DNA of 5,920 bases. Origin: Bradyrhizobium sp. (GTDB lineage Bacteria; Pseudomonadota; Alphaproteobacteria; Rhizobiales; Xanthobacteraceae). Where the stretch lies: contig JAQGKJ010000305.1 of the NCBI GenBank assembly GCA_028290165.1, forward strand, positions 1-5,920, written 5' to 3'. This document shows, piece by piece, positions 1 through 5,534 of the stretch. The translations under genes and the position numbers were made by a program. Within the stretch, counting starts at the first letter, position 1; every line of letters begins with the position of its first letter. The notes beneath the pieces are model-generated. The model saw only the letters and a program-made list of their open reading frames with translations, was not told the origin of the DNA and searched no databases.

Positions 1-195
1 ACCGGCGCAGAAATAGCCGCCGGTGCCGGTGAAGACCGCAACCGAGGCTTCCGCGTCGGCATCAAAAGACCTGAACGCATCGAACAGTTTTCGCGCGGTC
101 GCGCCGTCGACGGCGTTACGGCAATGCGGACGATTGATGGAGACGATGGTCACCGGTCCATCGCGTTCGACAAGCACGGCATCGGCCTCGGTCAT
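1..195 (-). CDS. Enoyl-CoA hydratase/isomerase (crotonase) family, N-terminal 65 codons, cut by window edge
   Basis: This is the start of a crotonase-superfamily protein; the rest lies beyond base 1. Translation from ATG at 195-193 gives a first beta hairpin (VLVERDGPVTIVSINRP, residues 7-23), the family's NRP-x-x-RNA motif (residues 21-28), a helix, then VAVFTGTGGYFCAG (52-65). That last segment is where crotonases form the first half of the CoA-thioester oxyanion hole (F-x-AG). The window stops inside this motif, so the catalytic glutamates and C-terminal helices cannot be examined. The start is supported by GGGAG (208-204) eight bases upstream. Members hydrate enoyl-CoA or isomerise, dehalogenate or decarboxylate acyl-CoAs; the exact reaction cannot be told from this piece. 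It follows purC on the same strand after 74 bases, with a strong hairpin between them. Family assignment is confident, substrate is unknown. Confidence 0.88.
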   Translation of the reverse strand, partial: MTEADAVLVERDGPVTIVSINRPHCRNAVDGATARKLFDAFRSFDADAEASVAVFTGTGGYFCAG

Positions 196-203
196 TTTCA
201 GTG

Positions 204-208
204 CTCCC
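204..208 (-). promoter_or_regulatory. Ribosome binding site of the crotonase-family gene
   Basis: GGGAG on the minus strand, eight bases before the ATG at 195. It fixes the start of the partial gene, because no other start codon lies in good register with it. Confidence 0.6.
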
Positions 209-224
209 GTTGTTTTTTCTTGGT

Positions 225-266
225 CGTCATTCCGGGTTCGATGTTTGGCATCGCCCCGGAATGACG
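225..266. repeat. Long intergenic hairpin (REP-like palindrome) after purC
   Basis: CGTCATTCCGGG (225-236) is the exact reverse complement of CCCGGAATGACG (255-266), giving a 12-bp perfect stem. A second perfect 5-bp stem lies inside it: CGATG (239-243) with CATCG (249-253) around a TTTGG loop. The hairpin begins three bases past the purC stop codon and ends before the crotonase ribosome binding site. No T-run follows it on the minus strand (an A-rich stretch does), so it is not a canonical intrinsic terminator. From memory, GTCATTCCGGG palindromes are dispersed between genes in Bradyrhizobium-type genomes, so a REP-like element that may protect the purC mRNA 3' end is the best reading. The structure is seen; the family and role are inferred. 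Confidence 0.7.
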
Positions 267-269
267 GTG

Positions 270-1184
270 TCAGATGCCGAGTTCTCTCCCCGTCATACGG
301 CGATAGGCCTCGAGATAGCGCTTGCTGGTGGCGTCGACGACGGCGGCCGGCAAGGGCGGAGCCGGCGCCTCGCCGTTCCAGCGGCCGGCGCGGCGCTCGG
401 CGTCGAGATAATCGCGCAGCGGCTGCTTGTCGAAACTCGGCTGCGGCTGGCCGGGCGTGTAGGCATCCGCCGCCCAGAACCGCGAGCTGTCGGGGGTCAT
501 CACCTCGTCGATCAGAATGATGTGGCCGTCTTTATCCCTGCCGAATTCGAACTTGGTGTCGGCGATGATGATGCCCTGGTCGCGGGCGAGCTTCTCGCCG
601 AGCGTATAGACGGCGCGGGTCATGCTCTCGAGCGTATAGGTCACTTCCTCGCCGAGGATCTCGCGCATCCCCGCGATCGTGATGTTCTCATCGTGGCCAG
701 TTTCGGCCTTGGTCGCCGGACTGAAGATTGCAGGCTCTAGTTTTGCGCTTTCGAGCAGGCCGGGCGGCAGCTTTTCGCCGGCGAGCGTGCCTTGGGCTGC
801 ATATTCCTTCCACGCCGAGCCCGAGAGATAACCGCGGATCACGCATTCGATCGGAAACACGCTCGTGCGCCTGCACAGCATCGCACGACCGGCGAGCGAG
901 GCGCGATGTCCCTGCAGCGCAGGCACTTCCTGGATGATGGCGTCCGCGTCGGCGCTGATCATGTGATGATGCACCACGCCTTCGAGTTCGTTGAACCACC
1001 ACGCGCTGATCTGGGTCAGCACCGTGCCCTTCATCGGGATGGTCTCGGCCATCACGACGTCGAAGGCGCTGATGCGGTCGGTGGTCACGAGCAGCACGCG
1101 GTCGCGGCCTGCGTCGTAGATATCGCGGACCTTGCCGCGCCCGATCCGGGGAAGAGGGAGGTCGCTGGCGAGCATGGTGGTCAT
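270..1184 (-). CDS. purC: Phosphoribosylaminoimidazole-succinocarboxamide (SAICAR) synthase, long ADE1-like form
   Basis: A cytosolic enzyme of purine biosynthesis: it joins CAIR and aspartate using ATP to make SAICAR. The 304-residue protein carries the family motifs in order: GKVRDIY (17-23), TDRISAFD (35-42), [15 protein letters not shown] (111-125), [13 protein letters not shown] (155-167), IADTKFEFG (207-215), [12 protein letters not shown] (226-237) and [10 protein letters not shown] (251-260). Length and motif wording match yeast Ade1 (about 306 residues) better than the short bacterial form of about 240 residues (E. coli type). The reading frame extends to a GTG at 1217, but that region has no ribosome site or conserved residues, so the ATG at 1184 is preferred; ATG at 1175 is also possible. 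The Shine-Dalgarno is weak (GAAAG about seven bases upstream). It lies 67 bases after the pirin gene, outside any purine gene cluster visible here. Confidence 0.95.
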   Translation of the reverse strand: MTTMLASDLPLPRIGRGKVRDIYDAGRDRVLLVTTDRISAFDVVMAETIPMKGTVLTQISAWWFNELEGVVHHHMISADADAIIQEVPALQGHRASLAGRAMLCRRTSVFPIECVIRGYLSGSAWKEYAAQGTLAGEKLPPGLLESAKLEPAIFSPATKAETGHDENITIAGMREILGEEVTYTLESMTRAVYTLGEKLARDQGIIIADTKFEFGRDKDGHIILIDEVMTPDSSRFWAADAYTPGQPQPSFDKQPLRDYLDAERRAGRWNGEAPAPPLPAAVVDATSKRYLEAYRRMTGRELGI

Positions 1185-1209
1185 GGGCAGACTTTCAAAC
1201 GCGGAATGG

Positions 1210-1225
1210 TCGCGCACACGCGCGA
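1210..1225. repeat. Short GC hairpin between the pirin gene and purC
   Basis: TCGCGC (1210-1215) and GCGCGA (1220-1225) form a perfect 6-bp stem around a 4-base loop in the 67-base gap upstream of purC. No T-run follows on the minus strand. It could slow transcription or be chance in GC-rich DNA; I assign no function. Confidence 0.35.
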
Positions 1226-1251
1226 GCGGCAGACGATACGGAGGGGATAGC

Positions 1252-2169
1252 TTACTCCGGTAGCGGAATGAACTCGTGTTCGTTGGGAACGGCGGCGAAG
1301 CGGCCGGTTTTCCAGTCCTGTTTTGCCTGCTCGATCCGCTCTTTACTGGAAGAGACGAAGTTCCACCAGATATGGCGCGGGCCTTCCAGCGCGTCGCCGC
1401 CGAGGAACATCATCCGCACCGGCGTTATCGTCTTGACCGTGATGCGATCGCCGGGCCGGAAGATCAAAAGCCGCGGCCCCTCGAAGCGATCGCTCGATAT
1501 CTCGACCTCGCCGTCGACCAGATAGATGGCGCGCTCCTCATGATCGGGGTCGAGCGGCACGCTGACGTCTTGCTCTGCGGTCACCTCGGTATAGAACCAC
1601 GGCGACACCATCGCGACCGGCGATTTCGCGCCGAACGAGCTGCCGGCAATGACGCGCGCGGTAAAGCCGCGGTCCTGCACGACAGGCAGATCGGCGGCAG
1701 CGTAATGCTGAAACGATGGCGCGATTTCTTCTGACCGCACGGGCAGTGCGATCCAGCTCTGCAGGCCCAGCATCTTCTGGCCGTCGCGGCGCTGTGTATC
1801 GGGCGTCCGCTCGGAATGGGCGATGCCACGCCCCGCCGTCATCAGGTTCATCGCGCCGGGCTGGATCTCCTGGATGTTGCCCTCGCTGTCGCGGTGCATG
1901 ATAGAGCCGTCGAACAGATAGGTGACGGTTGCGAGCCCGATATGCGGATGCGGGCGCACGTCCATGCCCTTGCCGGACACGAACTGCACCGGCCCGAAAT
2001 GATCGAAGAAAATGAACGGGCCGACCATCTGCCGCTTGCCGTGCGGCAGCGCCCGGCGCACCTGGAATCCATCGCCGAGATCGCGGGTGCGCGGCACGAT
2101 GACCAGTTCCAGCGCGTCGCAGGATTTTATATCGCCCAGTACGGGATCGTTGTCGGGAAGCCAGCTCAT
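1252..2169 (-). CDS. Pirin family protein (bicupin, metal-binding)
   Basis: A 305-residue cytosolic protein of the pirin family. The N-terminal cupin contains [11 protein letters not shown] (50-60), [17 protein letters not shown] (72-88) and the [11 protein letters not shown] segment (110-120). H74, H76, H118 and E120 correspond to the Fe-binding H-x-H and H-x-E residues of human pirin, so the metal site looks intact. The Pirin_C cupin runs from about 185 to 280 ([13 protein letters not shown], then [12 protein letters not shown]). Bacterial pirins have been reported as quercetin dioxygenases (E. coli YhhW) or as interacting with central metabolism; which applies here is unknown. The frame extends upstream to 2247 but through a repeat region; the start at 2169 is set by AAGGAG (2180-2175) five bases before ATG. 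It is the first gene of the leftward group pirin-purC-crotonase and is divergent from the acetyltransferase. Family is sure, substrate is not. Confidence 0.93.
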   Translation of the reverse strand: MSWLPDNDPVLGDIKSCDALELVIVPRTRDLGDGFQVRRALPHGKRQMVGPFIFFDHFGPVQFVSGKGMDVRPHPHIGLATVTYLFDGSIMHRDSEGNIQEIQPGAMNLMTAGRGIAHSERTPDTQRRDGQKMLGLQSWIALPVRSEEIAPSFQHYAAADLPVVQDRGFTARVIAGSSFGAKSPVAMVSPWFYTEVTAEQDVSVPLDPDHEERAIYLVDGEVEISSDRFEGPRLLIFRPGDRITVKTITPVRMMFLGGDALEGPRHIWWNFVSSSKERIEQAKQDWKTGRFAAVPNEHEFIPLPE

Positions 2170-2174
2170 GGGAT

Positions 2175-2180
2175 CTCCTT
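2175..2180 (-). promoter_or_regulatory. Strong ribosome binding site of the pirin gene
   Basis: AAGGAG on the minus strand, five bases before ATG at 2169. It decides the start against the longer frame beginning at 2247, whose extra 26 codons run into palindromic repeat sequence. Confidence 0.8.
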
Positions 2181-2209
2181 CATTTTTGCTGACGCTCGCA
2201 CAGCCGTTT

Positions 2210-2296
2210 GAGGTGCGCGCATTCGCGCGCGTCTCGAAGGATGGCAACGCGCACCGTCTTCTGTCATCCTTCGAGGCTCGCTGCCGCTCGCACCTC
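2210..2296. repeat. Nested intergenic palindrome (REP-like element)
   Basis: Two perfect inverted repeats are nested. The inner is CTCGAAGGATG (2233-2243) against CATCCTTCGAG (2265-2275), 11 bp. The outer is GAGGTGCG (2210-2217) against CGCACCTC (2289-2296), 8 bp. GC-rich flanks between the arms can pair partly. CATCCTTCGAG palindromes recall, from memory, repeats scattered between genes in Bradyrhizobium-like genomes. It sits in the divergent region between the pirin and acetyltransferase genes, upstream of both, so it is not a terminator for either. Structure is certain; membership in a dispersed family is inferred. Confidence 0.65.
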
Positions 2297-2302
2297 CAGC
2301 GA

Positions 2303-2319
2303 TAACGGCGAAGCCGTTA
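2303..2319. repeat. Compact GAA-loop hairpin just upstream of the acetyltransferase ribosome site
   Basis: TAACGGC (2303-2309), a GAA loop (2310-2312) and GCCGTTA (2313-2319) make a perfect 7-bp stem. The core GCGAAGC is known as an unusually stable DNA mini-hairpin. It ends one base before the GAAGGG ribosome site of the downstream gene, so it could affect mRNA stability or ribosome access if transcribed. It may be part of the same repeat element as 2210-2296. Confidence 0.6.
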
Positions 2320-2320
2320 C

Positions 2321-2326
2321 GAAGGG
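2321..2326 (+). promoter_or_regulatory. Ribosome binding site of the acetyltransferase gene
   Basis: GAAGGG lies directly against the ATG at 2327 (no spacer) but nine bases before the ATG at 2336. It therefore favours translation starting at 2336. The stretch 2320-2329 is a near-copy (one extra G) of the CGAAGGATG core of the neighbouring palindrome. Confidence 0.55.
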
Positions 2327-2335
2327 ATGACGACG

Positions 2336-2914
2336 ATGTTACCCCCACTGAAGCCCGGCGTCACGCTCGCCCAGCCCGAAGGTCCCGTCATCGAGACCGA
2401 GCGCTTGAAACTGCGGCGATGGTGCGGCGCCGATATCGCGCCGAACACGGCGATGCTGGCCGACCCCGGGACCGCGCGGTTTATCGCCGTCGATGGCAAG
2501 CCCGTCACCAGCGAGTTGGCGGGATGGCGCAATGCCGCCGTGATGGCCGGGCACTGGGTGCTGCATGGGGTGGGCATGTTTGTGGTCGAGGAAAAAGCCA
2601 CCGGCAACTATGTCGGCCGAGTTGGGCCGTGGTTTCCGCCGGGCTGGCCGGGTTTTGAGGTTGGCTGGGGTATTGCGCGCGATTTTCGCGGCAAGGGTTA
2701 TGCGGTCGAGGCGGCGCGGGCGGCGATCGACTGGTCGTTTGCGACCTTCGAACTCGATGAAATCATGCACTGCATCGATTGCGAAAACACCCCATCGCAG
2801 GCGGTGGCGCGCCGGCTCGGGGCCGCAAAGGGCCGCGAGATCGACCTGTTCGGCCATGTCGCGGATGTCTGGGTGACGCGGCGTGATGCCTGGAAGGCTC
2901 AACGCAAGGCATAA
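2336..2914 (+). CDS. GNAT family N-acetyltransferase, RimJ/RimL-like (Acetyltransf_3)
   Basis: A cytosolic 192-residue acetyl-CoA-dependent acetyltransferase. It opens with the typical TERLKLRRW strand (21-29). After GMFVVEEKATGNYVGRVG (80-97, strands 2-4 of the fold) comes FEVGWGIARDFRGKGYAVEAARA (107-129). Within that, R115 to A123 is the R-x-x-R-G-x-G-x-A motif A that holds the acetyl-CoA pyrophosphate. CENTPSQAVARRLGA (149-163) is the later N-x-x-S-x-x-x-x-x-x-x-G motif common in ribosomal-protein-type GNATs. The substrate (protein N-terminus, amino acid, antibiotic or other amine) cannot be told. An ATG at 2327 would add three residues, but ribosome-site spacing favours 2336. It is divergent from the pirin gene and convergent with the MmgE/PrpD gene, 13 bases away with no clear terminator. 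It looks like a single-gene unit. Confidence 0.9.
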   Translation: MLPPLKPGVTLAQPEGPVIETERLKLRRWCGADIAPNTAMLADPGTARFIAVDGKPVTSELAGWRNAAVMAGHWVLHGVGMFVVEEKATGNYVGRVGPWFPPGWPGFEVGWGIARDFRGKGYAVEAARAAIDWSFATFELDEIMHCIDCENTPSQAVARRLGAAKGREIDLFGHVADVWVTRRDAWKAQRKA

Positions 2915-2927
2915 ACGCCTGCGCGGC

Positions 2928-4298
2928 CTACTGCCGCCCCAGCTCTATCGCTTTCGCGACGCGGTCGAACCGCTCCAGTGACAGGATCGCATCCGCCAGC
3001 TGATCGGCGCGGCCGTTCAGCACCGGGCGGGCGAGGGTCAAGAATTTCTGCGCCATCGCCTGCGCATCGGGAAACGAATTCGGCTCGCCCGAAGGATCTG
3101 GATAGAGCCGTTCGTGCACGCCGTCGTCAGTGGTAATGCTGACGCGTGCGCCGAAGGGATGGCTGCGGCCGACCTCGAGCCGATCGTCCTGCACCACGTC
3201 GAACTTGTCGGCGAGCGCGTCGACCGCGGCGTCGCCGAGCCGGTCGTAATCGTCCCAGCCGAAGCGGCCCTGGTCGAGCGCGACGGCACCTGTGAAGAAC
3301 ATCGAGAACTGCCCGCCGACGATCGAGGTCGGATGGCGCTTGGTGGCGGCGTCGCCGGTCAGCGTAATGCCGTTGCGGTGCAGCCCGATCTCGACGCGCT
3401 TGATCTGGTCCGGCGTCAGATTGTGCTCGCGACGCATCGCGATCAGCGCGTCCAGGGCTGCATGGGTATAGCGGCAGCTCGGATAGGGTTTTACGCCGAT
3501 CTTCATGGTCTCGTAGATCTTGCCGAGGTCTGCTACCGCCTTGTCGGGGTGGGCATTGTCGCTGTAGCCGACCAACAGGCCGTGCTTGCCCTCGATCGAT
3601 TCGGTCGCGCCGACAAAGTTGTTGCGCGCCAGCGTCGCCGCGATCACGCCGTTCATCGCAGCCGCCCCGACCTGATAGCGCTTGTTCCAGGCGCCGTTGA
3701 CCAAAAACTGCAGCGAGCCCGCGGCCTGGCTGCCGGAGACGCCGAAGGCTGCGATGATCTGGTCTTTCGACAGCCCGAACAGTTTTGCCGCGGCTGCCGC
3801 GGCGCCATAGGTTCCCGCGGTGGCGGTCGGATGAAAGCCGCGCGCATAGTGCGAGGTGGGGTCGAGCGCGTTGCCGAGCCGGCAGCACACTTCGTAGCCC
3901 GCGACGATGGCGGTGAGCACCTCGCGGCCGGATGCGCCGACGAGTTCGCCGACCGCGAAGGCGGCCGGCACCACTGGCGCGCTCGCATGCAGCGAGGAGT
4001 CCGCATGGGTGTCGTCGAAATCAAGCGAATGGCCGAGCGCGCCGTTGAGCAGCGCCGCTACCGCCGGCGTCCAGGTTTTGCTGTCGCCGAACACAGTCGA
4101 TTCGCCCTTGCCGTCGAGCGCCAGCGCTTCCAGCATTTTCAAAAGCGAAGGCGTCGATTCCGCGTCGCGCCGCGCCCGGATGGCGCTGCCGAGAAAATCC
4201 AGCGTCAGCACCTTGGCGCGCGCCAGCACCTCTTGCGGGATGTCTTCGAATTTCAGATTTGCAACATAGGCGGCGAGCGTTGCGGTCTCATTGGCCAT
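2928..4298 (-). CDS. MmgE/PrpD family protein (2-methylcitrate dehydratase / cis-aconitate decarboxylase fold)
   Basis: A 456-residue cytosolic enzyme of the MmgE/PrpD family, whose known members dehydrate 2-methylcitrate (PrpD) or decarboxylate cis-aconitate (IRG1/CadA). Landmarks: helical start with LDFLGSAI (33-40); ALLNGALGHSLDFDDTH (82-98), the family signature; RGFHPTATAGTYGAAAAAAKL (153-173); NKRYQVGAAAMNG (205-217); and KPYPSCRYTHAALDAL (270-285). D93, T97, H104, H156, K206 and H279 fall where IRG1 active-site residues D93, T97, H103, H159, K207 and H277 lie, so it is probably active. No prpB, prpC or acnM neighbour is seen, so a methylcitrate-cycle role is not supported by context. 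The frame extends to 4493, overlapping the divergent gene, but ATG at 4298 has GAGGAAA seven to ten bases upstream and matches the family N-terminus. Substrate unknown. Confidence 0.92.
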   Translation of the reverse strand: MANETATLAAYVANLKFEDIPQEVLARAKVLTLDFLGSAIRARRDAESTPSLLKMLEALALDGKGESTVFGDSKTWTPAVAALLNGALGHSLDFDDTHADSSLHASAPVVPAAFAVGELVGASGREVLTAIVAGYEVCCRLGNALDPTSHYARGFHPTATAGTYGAAAAAAKLFGLSKDQIIAAFGVSGSQAAGSLQFLVNGAWNKRYQVGAAAMNGVIAATLARNNFVGATESIEGKHGLLVGYSDNAHPDKAVADLGKIYETMKIGVKPYPSCRYTHAALDALIAMRREHNLTPDQIKRVEIGLHRNGITLTGDAATKRHPTSIVGGQFSMFFTGAVALDQGRFGWDDYDRLGDAAVDALADKFDVVQDDRLEVGRSHPFGARVSITTDDGVHERLYPDPSGEPNSFPDAQAMAQKFLTLARPVLNGRADQLADAILSLERFDRVAKAIELGRQ

Positions 4299-4305
4299 TT
4301 TGTTT

Positions 4306-4309
4306 CCTC
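4306..4309 (-). promoter_or_regulatory. Ribosome binding site of the MmgE/PrpD gene
   Basis: GAGG, continuing into AAA, on the minus strand, seven bases before ATG at 4298. It decides against the 65-codon upstream extension of the frame. Confidence 0.65.
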
Positions 4310-4322
4310 GCTGTTGTTGCAC

Positions 4323-4351
4323 AGGGTAGGCGGGCTGATTTCGGGTTTCAA
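4323..4351 (-). promoter_or_regulatory. Candidate sigma70-type promoter of the MmgE/PrpD gene
   Basis: On the minus strand, TTGAAA (4351-4346) and TACCCT (4328-4323) are separated by exactly 17 bases. The -35 matches consensus at five of six positions; the -10 at only three of six. Transcription would begin near 4316, giving a leader of roughly 18 bases that contains the ribosome site. Position and spacing are good; the weak -10 keeps this tentative. Confidence 0.4.
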
Positions 4352-4393
4352 GCCGCCAGCCGGCAGCGGGCAGCAGCCATGCCCGATGTCGGT

Positions 4394-4399
4394 TATAAT
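4394..4399 (+). promoter_or_regulatory. Candidate -10 box for the FUSC gene
   Basis: A perfect TATAAT lies 28 bases before the ATG at 4428, in a place that would start transcription near 4406. No recognisable -35 is present 16-18 bases upstream (that stretch reads CAGCAG-like), and no TG extension precedes it. If real, the promoter may depend on an activator. Confidence 0.45.
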
Positions 4400-4409
4400 G
4401 GGTCCGTAA

Positions 4410-4421
4410 CGTTCCGGAACG
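4410..4421. promoter_or_regulatory. 12-bp perfect palindrome, candidate operator of the FUSC gene
   Basis: CGTTCCGGAACG is its own reverse complement. It begins 11 bases after the TATAAT box and its last base is the first base of the GAGG ribosome site (4421-4424). This is where a dimeric repressor would block transcription start. As RNA it would form only a four-bp stem with a four-base loop, so a DNA-level role is more likely than an RNA hairpin. The palindrome is seen; the operator function is inferred. Confidence 0.4.
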
Positions 4422-4427
4422 AGGCGC

Positions 4428-5534
4428 ATGACCTCTGACATGACCGACCTTCTGAAGCGCCTGTCCGCCCTGATGCGGTCCCGAAAGGCGCAACTGGCCC
4501 TGGCCTTCAGGGTTACCCTGGCGGCCGCCGGCGCGTACGTGATCGCGACGGCGTTACATCTGTTGCTGCCGCTATGGGCCGTGCTGACGTCGCTCATTGT
4601 CACCCAGATGAGCGTCGGCCGGTCGCTGAAGGCGACCCGCGACTATATGTTCGGGACAGTGGGCGGCGCGATCTATGGCGGCGCCATCGCGGTGCTGATT
4701 CCGCATTCCGGCGAGGCCGAGCTGCTGGTGTTGCTGGTGCTGGCGGTGGCGCCACTGGCCTTTGTCGCGGCCATCAATCCCAGTCTGAATGCCGCCACGG
4801 TCACCGCCGTGATCGTGCTGCTGGTTCCGGCCTTGAATCACGCCAGCCCCATCGGTTCCGCGATCGATCGCGTGATGGAGGTCATGGTCGGCGCCTTCAC
4901 CGGGCTCGTGGTGTCCTTCTTCGTGCTGCCGTCGCGGGCGCACCGCCAGATTCGCAGCGGCGCCGCGCGGACGCTGGAGTTGATCGCAGCGGCGCTCGGC
5001 GAATTGCTGGCGGGCCTGATGCGGGGGCTCGACAACGACGCCCTGCATCGACTTCAGGATGGCATCGGCCAGGCGCTGGTCGGATTGAATGAGATCGGCG
5101 CGGAAGCGGAGCGCGAGCGCGCGGCGCATCTGGCCTCGGGGCCTGACACCGGCCCGCTGCTGCGGACCATCTTGCGGCTGCGCCACGACCTCGTGATGAT
5201 CGGGCGGGCGAGCGCGGCGCCGCTGCTGTCCGATCTGCAGGCGCGGCTGGCGGCGCCGTTGGCCAAAGTCAGGGATGCGCTCGTCGTCTATCTGCGCTCC
5301 GCCGCCGTGGCGTTGCGAACCGCTGCGCCTTCTCCGCCGACCTCGCCGGTCGATGCCGCGATGCACGACTATGCCGCGGAAGTCGAGGCGCTGCGCCGCG
5401 AGGGCCTGACGCGCGGCCTGCCAGTCGACGTCACGGAGCGATTTTTCGCGCTTTGCTTTGCGCTGGAGCAGATGCGGCAGAACCTGAAAGACCTGGAACG
5501 CTGCATCAATGATTGGTCGAACAAGCCGAACTAG
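4428..5534 (+). CDS. FUSC family inner-membrane protein (aromatic acid exporter-like)
   Basis: A 368-residue membrane protein resembling the fusaric acid resistance / aromatic acid exporter group (AaeB, YccS). A short basic N-terminus precedes about six hydrophobic segments: roughly 24-44, 46-62, 74-92, 97-116, 122-136 and 148-168. Between the second and third is the family-like GRSLKATRDYMFGTVGGAIYGG (64-85). After FFVLPSRAHRQ comes a long soluble helical region (about 175-365), predicted cytoplasmic. AaeB-type proteins are about 650 residues with two such halves; this is one half, so it would need to dimerise. Members export aromatic acids or fusaric acid; the substrate here is unknown. ATG at 4428 follows GAGG by three bases, which is short; ATG at 4440 is an alternative. 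No AaeA-like membrane-fusion partner is visible. It is divergent from the MmgE/PrpD gene and shares its stop bases with the convergent gene. Confidence 0.85.
   Translation: MTSDMTDLLKRLSALMRSRKAQLALAFRVTLAAAGAYVIATALHLLLPLWAVLTSLIVTQMSVGRSLKATRDYMFGTVGGAIYGGAIAVLIPHSGEAELLVLLVLAVAPLAFVAAINPSLNAATVTAVIVLLVPALNHASPIGSAIDRVMEVMVGAFTGLVVSFFVLPSRAHRQIRSGAARTLELIAAALGELLAGLMRGLDNDALHRLQDGIGQALVGLNEIGAEAERERAAHLASGPDTGPLLRTILRLRHDLVMIGRASAAPLLSDLQARLAAPLAKVRDALVVYLRSAAVALRTAAPSPPTSPVDAAMHDYAAEVEALRREGLTRGLPVDVTERFFALCFALEQMRQNLKDLERCINDWSNKPN

Noticed and set aside
225..266. Intrinsic terminator for purC
   Set aside because: The stem is strong, but on the minus strand it is followed by an A-rich stretch, not T residues. 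On the plus strand the T-run precedes the stem.
2170..2247. A 26-codon N-terminal extension of the pirin protein
   Set aside because: It would run through the palindromic repeat and has no ribosome site. AAGGAG sits five bases before the ATG at 2169, and the family N-terminus matches that start.
2904..2930. Terminator between the convergent acetyltransferase and MmgE/PrpD genes
   Set aside because: Only a 4-bp AGGC/GCCT stem with a 6-base loop can be formed, with no T-run on either side. That is too weak to call.
3114..4409. A 431-codon open frame on the plus strand, antisense to the MmgE/PrpD gene
   Set aside because: Its product is rich in Arg, Ala, His and Asp without recognisable motifs, as expected from the complementary frame of a GC-rich gene. 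The opposite strand encodes a well-conserved enzyme with intact active-site motifs and a good ribosome site.
4299..4493. A 65-codon N-terminal extension of the MmgE/PrpD protein
   Set aside because: It would overlap the start of the divergent FUSC gene and both candidate promoters, and its sequence has no family similarity. ATG at 4298 has a good ribosome site.
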